Source: DASVDK01 sp036381125 [NCBI: Thermodesulfobacteriota bacterium] (GTDB lineage: Bacteria > DASVDK01). Taken from it: a stretch of 15,294 nucleotides of DNA. The notes under the pieces are model-generated. The model made no database searches and had not been told where the DNA came from. It worked only from the letters and a program-made list of their open reading frames with translations. A program made the position numbers and the translations under genes. Of the stretch, positions 1 through 6,762 are shown in pieces; the stretch's first letter is position 1; every line of letters begins with the position of its first letter. The stretch covers positions 1-15,294 of the forward strand of contig DASVDK010000349.1 in NCBI GenBank assembly GCA_036381125.1, written 5' to 3'.

Positions 1-1456
1 ACCCTTGGATCGTCGCGTGGCCGCGCAACGCCAGGATGCCGCCGCCGGGCCTGCCGATGTTGCCGAGCAGCAGCTGCACCAGCGTGGCGGTGCGGATGAG
101 CTGCACGCCGCTGGTGTGCTGCGTCCAGCCGACCGCGTAGCAGATCGCGCTGGTTTTGTCGGGGCCGCTGTTGTCCAGCAGCGTCTCGGCCACCTTGGTA
201 AACGTGTCCTTCGGCGTGCCGCAGACCCGCTCGACCAGCTCGGGGGTATAGCGCGCGTAGTGCCGCTTCATGACCTGGAACACCGTCTGCGGGTCCTGCA
301 TCGTGCGGTCCTGCTTGGGCGGCGGGCCGACCAGCTTGGCGACCTGGGCCGCGAAGCCCTGCGCCTGGCCGCCCTGCGACGTGGGCTGGGTGCTGGGCTG
401 GGCTTGCCCGGCGGCGGCCTCGCTCTGGTAGGCCCAGGTCTTGGTGTCGTACTTCTTGGTATCTGCGCTGAAGCCGCTGAACAGCCCGTCGAGGTCGTCG
501 GGCCCTTTGTAGTCGGGCGAGATCAGTGTGGCCGCGTTGGTGTAGTTGAGCACATACTCCTTGAAGAACGGCTCCTCGTTCCAGCGGCGGCTGTTGAGCA
601 CGTAGTTGATCAGGCCGCCGAGGAAGGCGATGTCCGAGCCGGCGCGGATCGGCGCGTAGAGGTGTGCCATCGCGCTCGTCCGCGTGAATCGCGGGTCGAC
701 GTGGATGATCTTCGCGCCGCGCCGCTTCGCCTCCATGACCCAGCGGAAGGCCACCGGGTGGCACTCCGCCATGTTGGAGCCCTCGACCACGATGCAGTCC
801 GAGGCCGCGAGGCTGCCCGGATACGTCGTCGCCGCGCCACGACCAAGCCGCACCCCCAGACCGGGGACGCTCGAGCTGTGTCAGATCCGGGCCTGGTTCT
901 CGATGGCGACGACGCCGAGGCCCCGCAGGAGCTTCTGCTGGATGTGGTTCCACTCGTTGTCGATCGTGGCGCCGCCGAGCGAGAACATCGCGAGCGTCTG
1001 CATCAGCGGCCGCCCGTCGGCGGTCTTCTCCTGGAACGTCTCGTCACGGGTCTTCTTGACCAGCTCGGCGACGCGGTCCATGGCCTGCTCGAGCGGCCAG
1101 ACCTCCCAGGCGGTCGCGCCCGGGGCGCGGTGGAGGACCTGGGTCGCGCGGTTGGGGTTCACGTGGAGCTGGAAGGTCGCCGCGCCCTTGGGGCAGAGCG
1201 TGCCGCGGTTGACCGGGCTGTCGGGGTTTCCCTCGATGTTCACGATCCGGCCGTCCTTCACGTGGACGAGGGTGCCGCAGCCGACCGCGCAGTAGGGACA
1301 GACGCTCGGGTACACCTTCGCGTCCTTGATGCGCAGCTCCTGCGCGCGCGCCACGACGGGCGCGAGGTCCGCGCCGAGGCCTGCGAGCCCACCGAGCGCC
1401 GTGCCGGCGGCCGTGCCGACGGAGAGTCTGAGAAAGCCGCGACGGGACAGTTCCAT
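1..1456 (-). CDS. fdnG: Formate dehydrogenase alpha subunit (FDH-N/O type), selenocysteine-containing, 3' part outside window
   Basis: Catalytic subunit of a membrane-associated, periplasm-facing formate dehydrogenase, oxidising formate to CO2 and passing electrons to Fe-S and cytochrome b partners (family knowledge). Start ATG 1454-1456 is preceded by GGAG at 1465-1468. Residues 4-9 (SRRGFL) form a twin-arginine Tat signal, followed by a hydrophobic stretch and a likely cleavage after ARA (about residue 38). The [4Fe-4S] ligands are C53, C56, C60 and C88. Codon 192 (881-883) is an in-frame UGA in the context ENQARI-UGA-H. This matches the E. coli FdnG selenocysteine and its following His, and the frame stays open with clear FdnG similarity to the window edge (GRGA, AECHPVAFRW, DPRFTRT, YAPIRAGSDIAFL, CGTPKD, GWTQHTSG, LRGHATIQG). 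485 of about 1000 residues are visible. A Gln/Ala/Pro-rich insert lies near residues 343-375. It could equally be named fdoG or fdhA. Taking UGA as a stop would wrongly give a 191-aa fragment. Confidence 0.95.
850..883 (-). promoter_or_regulatory. SECIS element: UGA(Sec) codon plus downstream hairpin
   Basis: UGA (883-881) is followed, 10 nt later, by a hairpin at 870-850 on the minus strand. The stem is GCGUCCCC/GGGGGUGC (8 pairs, two of them G-U) and the loop is GGUCU. From memory, the E. coli fdhF SECIS also has GGUCU starting 18 nt after the UGA, and that spacing is the same here. A U occurs at the position of the E. coli bulged U17. This should recruit SelB for selenocysteine insertion. 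The sequence is visible; the function is inferred from the family. Confidence 0.85.
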
Positions 1457-1504
1457 GGATGGGTCTCCGGGAGGGAGGACGAGCCTCGAACCAGCCCATC
1501 TGCG

Positions 1505-1521
1505 TGCAGAAAGGCTGCCAG
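1505..1521 (-). promoter_or_regulatory. Candidate sigma-54 (-24/-12) promoter for formate dehydrogenase
   Basis: Read on the minus strand, this is CTGGCAGCCTTTCTGCA, against the consensus YTGGCACGNNNNTTGCW. The GG and GC doublets are exactly 12 bp apart, as required for sigma-54. The predicted start (about 1494) gives a leader of roughly 38 nt that contains the GGAG ribosome site. Formate dehydrogenase genes are known sigma-54 targets in enteric bacteria (fdhF/FhlA). The third part of the -24 box and the first T of the -12 box deviate from consensus. Confidence 0.5.
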
Positions 1522-1557
1522 CCCCGTGGCAGGCGCGACACGTGCACGCGGTCGGGC

Positions 1558-1767
1558 ATGGGCCACCCGCCAGAGGACCCCCGCCGGCACCCCGTGCGCG
1601 AGCCCGACCCGACCCCGGGGCGGCCGCCGCCGGGCCGCGACGCGCCGCCCATCGAACCCCCGCAACCGACCGACGAGCCGCCGATCGAGGAGCCACCGGG
1701 TCGGGGGCGCGGCGAGGGGACGCCCGTCGGCGATCCGCCGGGACCCGGCCGCCCGGAACGCGCGTAG
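1558..1767 (+). CDS. Possible small proline-rich hypothetical protein (69 aa)
   Basis: ATG 1558 to TAG 1765-1767 encodes 69 residues starting MGHPPEDP. It is dominated by repeated short acidic and proline units (PPIEPP, PTDEPPIEEPP, VGDPPG). No signal peptide, membrane segment or cysteine is present, so it would be an intrinsically disordered soluble peptide. Short proteins of this PP-I/V-x-E/D-PP style are annotated as hypothetical in many proteobacteria, which is the main reason for listing it. Against it: no convincing Shine-Dalgarno before the ATG, and GC-rich DNA readily makes chance Pro/Arg/Gly ORFs. The same frame is open upstream to ATG 1459, but that extension would run through the fdnG promoter. 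No function can be assigned. Confidence 0.35.
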   Translation: MGHPPEDPRRHPVREPDPTPGRPPPGRDAPPIEPPQPTDEPPIEEPPGRGRGEGTPVGDPPGPGRPERA

Positions 1768-1931
1768 GCGGCGGGCGCTCGGCGCCTGACGGTTCGGCCC
1801 GCGCGTGCGGCGCCCCGTCACGCGCGAGCGGTACGAGGCGGACGGGTACGTCCGGGGGCCCGTGACCTGGTGTCGTTCGGGACGCGGCTCGCCGGCCGGG
1901 CAAGGGCGGAGCGGGGGCGCCGCGGCGAAGG

Positions 1932-1940
1932 TGGTACACT
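1932..1940 (+). promoter_or_regulatory. Candidate extended -10 promoter for the thioesterase-rnr-ribF-aroE operon
   Basis: TGGTACACT has the TGn extension followed by TACACT (4 of 6 matches to TATAAT). There is no recognisable -35 box, as is usual for extended -10 promoters. Transcription would start near 1947, leaving a leader of about 47 nt before the GTG start at 1994. Confidence 0.4.
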
Positions 1941-1982
1941 AGCCAACCGCCGCGCTGGTGCCGGCTCGCCATCCTGACCCTC

Positions 1983-1987
1983 GGAGG
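1983..1987 (+). promoter_or_regulatory. Ribosome binding site that decides the thioesterase start
   Basis: GGAGG sits 6 nt before GTG 1994. The alternative in-frame GTG at 1958 has no such site and would add a 12-residue tail (PARHPDPRRNL-like) with no family support. Confidence 0.75.
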
Positions 1988-1993
1988 AACCTC

Positions 1994-2392
1994 GTGGCCC
2001 TCGAAGCCGCCGGCAGCTGCTTCGTCTGCGGCGCCGCCAACCCCGGAGGGCTGCGTCTCGCCTTCGAGGTCGACCGGGACGCCCGCACGCTGCGAACGAC
2101 CTGCCGTCCGCCCGAGGTGTACCAGAGCTGGGAGGGGATCGTCCACGGCGGCCTCGTGGCCACGCTGCTCGACGAGGCGATGGGCAAGCTCGCCCAGGAG
2201 CTGGGCCGTCCGGCGCTCACCGCCGCGCTCGACGTCCGCTTCCGCCGCCCGGCGCGGGTGGGGGACACGATCGACGTGGAGGCCGCCATCGACGCCATGG
2301 ACCGACGACTCATCACGGCGAGGGCCGTGGCGTACGGCCCGGGCCGGACGGTGCTCGCCGAGGCGACCGCCAAGCTGATGCCTGCCCGATGA
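1994..2392 (+). CDS. PaaI/4HBT-type hotdog-fold thioesterase
   Basis: A 132-residue single-domain hotdog protein predicted to hydrolyse an acyl-CoA thioester; the substrate cannot be read from sequence. The N terminus carries the CxxC-type motif CFVCGAANPGGL (residues 9-20), typical of one PaaI-like subgroup. The central helix has the family signature HGGLVATLLDEAMG (H51, G52, G53, with D60/E61 as catalytic candidates). The second half alternates strands (VRFRRPARVGDTIDVEA, ITARAVAYGPGRTVLAEATAK) as expected for the fold. GTG 1994 is chosen because GGAGG lies 6 nt upstream and the protein then starts directly before the conserved motif. The stop overlaps the rnr start in an ATGA, so the two are translationally coupled. 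Family assignment is firm; biological role is unknown. Confidence 0.88.
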   Translation: MALEAAGSCFVCGAANPGGLRLAFEVDRDARTLRTTCRPPEVYQSWEGIVHGGLVATLLDEAMGKLAQELGRPALTAALDVRFRRPARVGDTIDVEAAIDAMDRRLITARAVAYGPGRTVLAEATAKLMPAR

Positions 2393-4692
2393 TCACCCGG
2401 GACGCCCTCCTCGCCTTCATGCGGGACGCCGCCTACCGGCCGATGCTCCTCGACGAGCTCGGCCGGGGCCTCGGGGTGCCGGTCGAGGACCTGCCCGCGC
2501 TCGAGCGGCTCGTACGCGAGCTGGTGGAGGAGGGGGCGGTCGTCCGCACCCGCACCGGACGCTTCGGCCTCCCCGAGCGGATGAACCTCGTGGTCGGGCG
2601 CGTCGTGGTCCACCCCGACGGCTACGGGTTCCTCGTGCCCGACCGCCGGCCCGATCGGGCCGACGGCGGCGACTTCTTCCTCGCGCCCCGCAGCATCCGC
2701 GAGGTCATGGACGGCGACCGCGTGGTGGCCCGCGTCGAGCGGGAGCGGCGCGACGGCGGACGCGAGGCGCGGGTGATCCGCGTCCTCGAGCGGGCGCGCA
2801 CGCGGATCGTCGGGCGCTACGAGGCCTCGCGCGGCGTCGGCTACGTCGTGCCCCACGAGAAGCGGCTCGTCCACGAGGTCGTCATCCCGCCCGACCAGGT
2901 GGCCGGCGCGGTCTCGGGCGACCTCGTGGTCGCCGAGCTGACGAGCTATCCGTCCGACCGGGGCGGTCCCGAGGGGCGCATCGTCGAGGTGATCGGCCGG
3001 CGCGAGGACCCGGACGCCGAGGCCGAGCTGATCATTCGGAAGCACGAGCTGCCGCACCGATTCGGCGCGGCCGCGCTCGCGGAGGCCGATCGGGCGGCGC
3101 GCGAACGCGCCCCGTCGGAGCCGGACATCGCCGCCTCGGGCCGCGTCGACCTCCGGGACCGGACACTGGTGACGATCGACGGCGAGACGGCGAGGGACTT
3201 CGACGACGCGGTCGGCATCGAGCCGCTCGAGGGGGGCCGGACGCGGCTCTACGTGGCCATCGCCGACGTGTCGCACTACGTCGACCCCGGCGGGGCCCTC
3301 GACCGCGAGGCGTACGCGCGGGGCACGAGCGTCTACTTCCCGGACCGCGCGATCCCGATGCTGCCCGAGGTGCTCTCGAACGGCATCTGCTCGCTGAACC
3401 CGCGCGTCGACCGCTACGCGCTCACCGCCGAGCTGACCTTCGACGCCGCGGCGCGGCCGCTCGAGGCGCGCATTTACCCGAGCGTCATCAGGAGCCGGGC
3501 GCGCCTCACGTACACGCTCGTGCGGCGGATCGTGGGGGATCGGGACGAGGCGGCGCGCGCGGCGCACGCCCCCCTCGTCGCCGACCTCGAGCGGATGGCC
3601 GACCTCGCCGCCCGGCTGCGCAGCCGCCGCCTTCAGCGCGGCAGCATCGACTTCGACCTGCCGGAGCCGCAGGTCGTCCTCGACCTCGAGGGGGGGATCG
3701 AGGCGATCGTCCGCTCCGAGCGGAACCTGGCCCACCAGCTCATCGAGGAGTTCATGCTGGCGGCCAACGAGGCGGTGGCGCGCCACCTCCAGGGGCTCGA
3801 CGTGCCGACCCTCTACCGGGTCCACGAGGAGCCGGCGCGCGACAAGCTCGACGCGTTCCGGGAGTTCCTTCACAACCTCGGGTACACGCTCGGCGGCACC
3901 GCCGGCGGGCCGGTGCATCCCAAGATGTTCCAGAAGGTGGTCGACGCCGCGCGCGGCCGGCCGGAGGAGCGGCTCGTCAACACCGTGATGCTCCGGACGA
4001 TGACGCAGGCACACTACTCGACCGAGAACATCGGCCACTTCGGCCTCGCCTCGCCCGCCTACACCCACTTCACCTCGCCCATCCGACGCTACCCCGACCT
4101 CGTGGTCCACAGGATCCTGCACGAGGTGGGGGCGCACGGTCGCCTGCGGGCCGATCGTCGCGCCGCCCTCGAGCGCGAGCTCCCCGAGACGGCGCGCCAC
4201 TGCTCCGAGCGCGAGCGCAAGGCGATGGAGGCCGAGCGCGAGGTGGTCGCCCTCAAGAAGTGCCAGTTCATGGCGACCCGGGTGGGCGACGAGTTCGACG
4301 GCGTCATCGCCGGCGTGACGGTGTTCGGCTTCTTCGTGGAGCTCTGCGACGTGTTCGTCGAGGGGCTGGTCCACATGTCCTCGATCGGTGACGATTACTA
4401 CACCTACGTCGAGAAGGCGCACGCGCTCGTGGGGCGGCACACCCGGCGCACGTTCCGCATCGGCGACCCCGTTCGGGTGCGGGTCGAGCGGGTCGACCTC
4501 GACAGCCGCCACATCGACTTCTCGATCGTGGAGGCCGAGGGCGCGGCCGGCCGTCGGCCCGCGAGGACCGGGAAGACGGCCAGGACGAAGGCGAAGCGCA
4601 AGGCGAAGCCGCAGCCGGCGGCGCCGGCGACCCGGGCGAAGACGAGCCTCCGGCGCACCGCGACGCAGCGCCGCGGCAAGAAGGGGAAGTAG
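2389..4692 (+). CDS. rnr: Ribonuclease R, 3'-5' exoribonuclease
   Basis: Processive hydrolytic 3'-5' exoribonuclease of the RNB family, acting on structured RNA, mRNA decay and rRNA quality control. The 767 residues follow RNase R architecture: an N-terminal winged-helix region (about 1-65), cold-shock/OB domains (about 66-215), an RNB catalytic domain (about 250-600), an S1 domain (about 633-718, GDEFDGVIAGVTVFGFFVEL) and a Lys/Arg-rich tail (about 720-767). The four metal-binding aspartates of the family appear as D264 (VTID) and D270, D272, D273 (RDFDDA), with the same spacing as D201/D207/D209/D210 of RNase II. Other RNB marks are CSLNPRVDRYALT, RVHEEP and HFTSPIRRYPDLVVHR. The N-terminal winged helix and basic tail favour RNase R over RNase II. 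ATG 2389 overlaps the upstream stop; the ribF reading frame begins right after the stop. Confidence 0.97.
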   Translation: MITRDALLAFMRDAAYRPMLLDELGRGLGVPVEDLPALERLVRELVEEGAVVRTRTGRFGLPERMNLVVGRVVVHPDGYGFLVPDRRPDRADGGDFFLAPRSIREVMDGDRVVARVERERRDGGREARVIRVLERARTRIVGRYEASRGVGYVVPHEKRLVHEVVIPPDQVAGAVSGDLVVAELTSYPSDRGGPEGRIVEVIGRREDPDAEAELIIRKHELPHRFGAAALAEADRAARERAPSEPDIAASGRVDLRDRTLVTIDGETARDFDDAVGIEPLEGGRTRLYVAIADVSHYVDPGGALDREAYARGTSVYFPDRAIPMLPEVLSNGICSLNPRVDRYALTAELTFDAAARPLEARIYPSVIRSRARLTYTLVRRIVGDRDEAARAAHAPLVADLERMADLAARLRSRRLQRGSIDFDLPEPQVVLDLEGGIEAIVRSERNLAHQLIEEFMLAANEAVARHLQGLDVPTLYRVHEEPARDKLDAFREFLHNLGYTLGGTAGGPVHPKMFQKVVDAARGRPEERLVNTVMLRTMTQAHYSTENIGHFGLASPAYTHFTSPIRRYPDLVVHRILHEVGAHGRLRADRRAALERELPETARHCSERERKAMEAEREVVALKKCQFMATRVGDEFDGVIAGVTVFGFFVELCDVFVEGLVHMSSIGDDYYTYVEKAHALVGRHTRRTFRIGDPVRVRVERVDLDSRHIDFSIVEAEGAAGRRPARTGKTARTKAKRKAKPQPAAPATRAKTSLRRTATQRRGKKGK
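4683..4689 (+). promoter_or_regulatory. Purine-rich ribosome site before a possible ATC start of ribF
   Basis: GGGGAAG lies in the last codons of rnr, 5 nt before ATC 4695 (8 nt from the G run). No comparable site precedes the first conventional start, GTG 4755. It therefore favours initiation near 4695. Confidence 0.45.
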
Positions 4693-4694
4693 CC

Positions 4695-5660
4695 ATCGCC
4701 CTCGAGATCATCCGCGACGGCCGGCGCCTGCCGCGGCCCTTCCACCGCGCCGCCGTGGCGCTCGGCAACTTCGACGGGGTCCACCTCGGGCACCAGGCGC
4801 TCTTCGACCGGCTCAAGGCGCTCGGCGGTCGGCTCGGGGGCGACACGGTCGTCTACACCTTCGACCCGCACCCGGTCGCCTTCTTCTTCCCCGACCGGCC
4901 GCCGTTCCTGCTCACGACGCTCGAGCAGCGGCTCGAGCTGATCGAGCGATTCGGCATCCCGACCGCCGTGGTGGCCACGTTCGACGCCTCCTACGCCGCG
5001 CAGTCCCCCGAGGCGTTCGTCGAGGAGGTGCTGGTCGGCGCCCTGTCGGCACGGGCGGTCGTCGTCGGGTACGACTTCACGTTCGGCAAGGGACGCGCCG
5101 GGACGCCGGAGGTGCTCGTGAGCCTCGGGCGCCGACACGGCTTCGAGGTCGACGTGATCGCGCCGGTGTCGGTGGGCGGCGAGCCGGTCTCCTCGAGCCG
5201 CATCCGCCGGCTCGTGGCCGCCGGACGGGTGGAGGAGGCTGCCGCCCTGCTCGGCCGACCCTACGCCATCCGGGGGGCCGTGGTGCCCGGCCACCGGCGC
5301 GGCGGCGCCGCGCTCGGCTTTCCCACCGCCAACGTCGCCGCCGAGAACCCGGTGCTGCCGCCCAACGGCGTGTACGCGGCCCTCGTGCGCGGCCTCGGCC
5401 CCGACGCGCTCCCGGCGGGGGCGTGGGCCGCGGCCGTGAACGTCGGCGTCGCGCCGACCTTCGGCGGTGCGGGTGCGCGCACGGTGGAGGCACACCTTCT
5501 CGACTTCGACGGCGATCTCTACGGCCGGCGGCTCGAGGTGGCCTTCGTCGCCCGCCTGCGCGACGAGCGGCGCTTCCCGGACCTCGACGCGCTCCGCGCC
5601 CAGATCGCCGCCGACGTCGCCGCCGTGCGGGCGGCGCTCGCCGGGCGGCCCGCCCGATGA
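4695..5660 (+). CDS. ribF: Bifunctional riboflavin kinase / FAD synthetase
   Basis: Converts riboflavin to FMN and FMN to FAD in the cytoplasm. The N-terminal adenylyltransferase domain shows GNFDGVHLGH (residues 24-33 from ATC 4695), an HxGH nucleotidyltransferase signature, and SSSRIR (166-171). The C-terminal kinase domain shows GFPTAN (208-213), containing the PTAN motif, then GVYAALV and NVGVAPTFG. Start: the first ATG/GTG/TTG in frame is GTG 4755 (301 aa), but it begins inside the first strand (VALGNFDG) and has no ribosome site. The sequence before it, ALEIIRDGRRLPRPFHRAA, matches the usual RibF N terminus (E. coli MKLIRGIHNL...). ATC 4695 gives 321 aa, close to the usual 310, lies 2 nt after the rnr stop and follows GGGGAAG. 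I therefore use ATC, or a miscalled ATG, as the likely start. Its stop overlaps the aroE ATG. Function is sure; the start is not. Confidence 0.93.
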   Translation: MALEIIRDGRRLPRPFHRAAVALGNFDGVHLGHQALFDRLKALGGRLGGDTVVYTFDPHPVAFFFPDRPPFLLTTLEQRLELIERFGIPTAVVATFDASYAAQSPEAFVEEVLVGALSARAVVVGYDFTFGKGRAGTPEVLVSLGRRHGFEVDVIAPVSVGGEPVSSSRIRRLVAAGRVEEAAALLGRPYAIRGAVVPGHRRGGAALGFPTANVAAENPVLPPNGVYAALVRGLGPDALPAGAWAAAVNVGVAPTFGGAGARTVEAHLLDFDGDLYGRRLEVAFVARLRDERRFPDLDALRAQIAADVAAVRAALAGRPAR

Positions 5661-6568
5661 CGATCAGCGCCGCGACCCGGCTCGTGGGGCTCCTCGGCTG
5701 GCCGGTGACCCAGTCGAAGTCGCCGGTCTTCCAGAACGCCGCCTTCGCCGCCGCCGGCCTCGACTGGCGCTACGTGCCGCTCGGGGCGCCGCCCGGACAG
5801 CTCCCGGCGGCCGTGCGGGGCCTCGCCGCCATGGGCTTCGTCGGGGCCAACGTGACGATCCCCCACAAGGAGGCGGTGCTCGGTCTCCTCGACGCGGTCG
5901 ACGACGAGGCGGCGCTGGCCGGCTCGGCCAACACGCTCGTCGTCGAGGGGACCCGCGAGCGCCCGCGCCTGGTCGGCTACACGACCGACGGGCCCGGCTT
6001 CCTCGCCAGCCTGCGCGAGGAGACCGGCGCCGACGCGGCGGGCATGACGGTCCTCCTCCTCGGGGCGGGCGGCGCGGCCCGAAGCCTCGCCGCGGCCCTC
6101 GTGCGGGCCGGTGCGGATCGGGTGATCGTGGCCAACCGGACGGTCGAGCGGGCGCAGGCGCTCGTGGCGGCGCTGACGGGCCGGGCCGGCCGGACCCGCC
6201 TTGCGGCGCTGCCGCTCGACGCCGCGGCGCTCGCGCCCCATCTCGGGGCCGTGGACCTCGTCGTGCAGGCGACCTCGGTCGGCATGACGGGGGGCGGCGC
6301 GCCGGCGGCGATGCCGGCCGTCGACATGGACCGCCTGCGCCCCTCGACCATTGCCGCCGACCTCGTCTACGCCCCCCCGCGAACGCCCTTCCTCGCCGCG
6401 GCCGAGGCGCGGGGCCTGCCGCGGTTCGGCGGCGCCGGCATGCTGCTCCATCAGGGGGCGCTCGCGTTCGAGCGCTGGACGGGTCGCACGGCCCCTCTCG
6501 AGGTCATGCGCCGCGCCCTCGCCGGCGCCCTCGGCACGCCGGTCGGGCCGCGGGAGCGCGAGGCCTGA
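5657..6568 (+). CDS. aroE: Shikimate dehydrogenase
   Basis: NADPH-dependent reduction of 3-dehydroshikimate to shikimate in the aromatic amino acid (chorismate) pathway. 303 residues, slightly longer than the usual 270-290. The shikimate-binding serines are in QSKSP (S20, S22); the catalytic lysine is in VTIPHK (K71) with its partner aspartate in TTDGPGF (D111); SANTLV precedes the latter. The Rossmann loop is GAGGAARS (136-143), and NRTVERA (160-166) has the basic pattern for NADP preference. QATSVGM, DLVYAPPRTPFL and GMLLHQGALAFERWTG complete the family signature. The ATG overlaps the ribF stop (ATGA), so it is the fourth gene of the operon. In-frame codons upstream belong to another frame of ribF and are not part of the protein. 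Confidence 0.97.
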   Translation: MTISAATRLVGLLGWPVTQSKSPVFQNAAFAAAGLDWRYVPLGAPPGQLPAAVRGLAAMGFVGANVTIPHKEAVLGLLDAVDDEAALAGSANTLVVEGTRERPRLVGYTTDGPGFLASLREETGADAAGMTVLLLGAGGAARSLAAALVRAGADRVIVANRTVERAQALVAALTGRAGRTRLAALPLDAAALAPHLGAVDLVVQATSVGMTGGGAPAAMPAVDMDRLRPSTIAADLVYAPPRTPFLAAAEARGLPRFGGAGMLLHQGALAFERWTGRTAPLEVMRRALAGALGTPVGPREREA

Positions 6569-6576
6569 CCTCCCCG

Positions 6577-6596
6577 ATCGGAACGATCGTTCCGAT
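6577..6596. repeat. 20-bp perfect palindrome downstream of aroE
   Basis: ATCGGAACGATCGTTCCGAT is its own reverse complement. It lies 9 bp after the aroE stop and about 140 bp before the pilB promoter -35 box. As RNA it can form an 8-bp stem with a GATC loop. As DNA it is a two-fold symmetric site of the kind bound by dimeric regulators such as TetR-like proteins. No T-run follows. Confidence 0.7.
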
Positions 6597-6733
6597 TCGC
6601 AACTTCCCGACTCCGCAGGAAAAAGCGACGCGCAGCGCGGCAACGGCGCGCCCGCGTGCGCCGCGCGGGTGACGCGGTGCGCGCCGGCCGCCGGGGAAGG
6701 TCCCCCGGGTGCCGCGGAGCGACAACTTTGCGC

Positions 6734-6762
6734 TTGACAGCCCCCGGCCCCTCGCGTAGGTT
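6734..6762 (+). promoter_or_regulatory. Candidate sigma-70-type promoter for pilB (pilBTCSR)
   Basis: A perfect -35 TTGACA (6734-6739) is followed after exactly 17 bp by TAGGTT (6757-6762), a weak -10 (3 of 6). Transcription would start near 6769, giving a leader of about 160 nt. The following genes are close together (gaps of 5 to 65 bp), so this may serve the whole pilB-pilR unit. Confidence 0.55.

Larger units (their letters stand above)
1457..1993. other. Divergent intergenic region between fdnG and the thioesterase-rnr operon
   Basis: About 540 bp separate two divergent transcription units. The sequence holds the sigma-54-like promoter for fdnG, a possible small proline-rich ORF (1558-1767), a short hairpin CGGACG-ggta-CGTCCG at 1839-1854, and an extended -10 element at 1932-1940. 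The rest shows no recognisable feature. Confidence 0.6.

Noticed and set aside
881-1456. A 191-aa truncated formate dehydrogenase or pseudogene ending at TGA 881-883
   Set aside because: The frame continues with strong FdnG similarity, and the UGA lies at the known selenocysteine site with a SECIS-type hairpin.
5-1789. Long plus-strand ORF opposite fdnG
   Set aside because: Arg/Ala/Gly-rich composition with no family similarity; it is the antisense shadow of the formate dehydrogenase.
1958-1993. Upstream GTG 1958 as the thioesterase start
   Set aside because: No ribosome site, lies close to the predicted transcription start, and adds residues without family support.
1939-4512. 857-aa minus-strand ORF opposite the thioesterase and rnr
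   Set aside because: Composition of a GC-rich antisense frame (His/Arg/Asp/Val-rich); RNase R on the plus strand explains the DNA fully.
4693-4760. FMN riboswitch before ribF
   Set aside because: ribF follows rnr within 2 nt, leaving no room for a leader, and no RFN-like conserved sequence is visible.
6597-6733. Intrinsic terminator after aroE
   Set aside because: Several GC hairpins exist but none is followed by a T-run.
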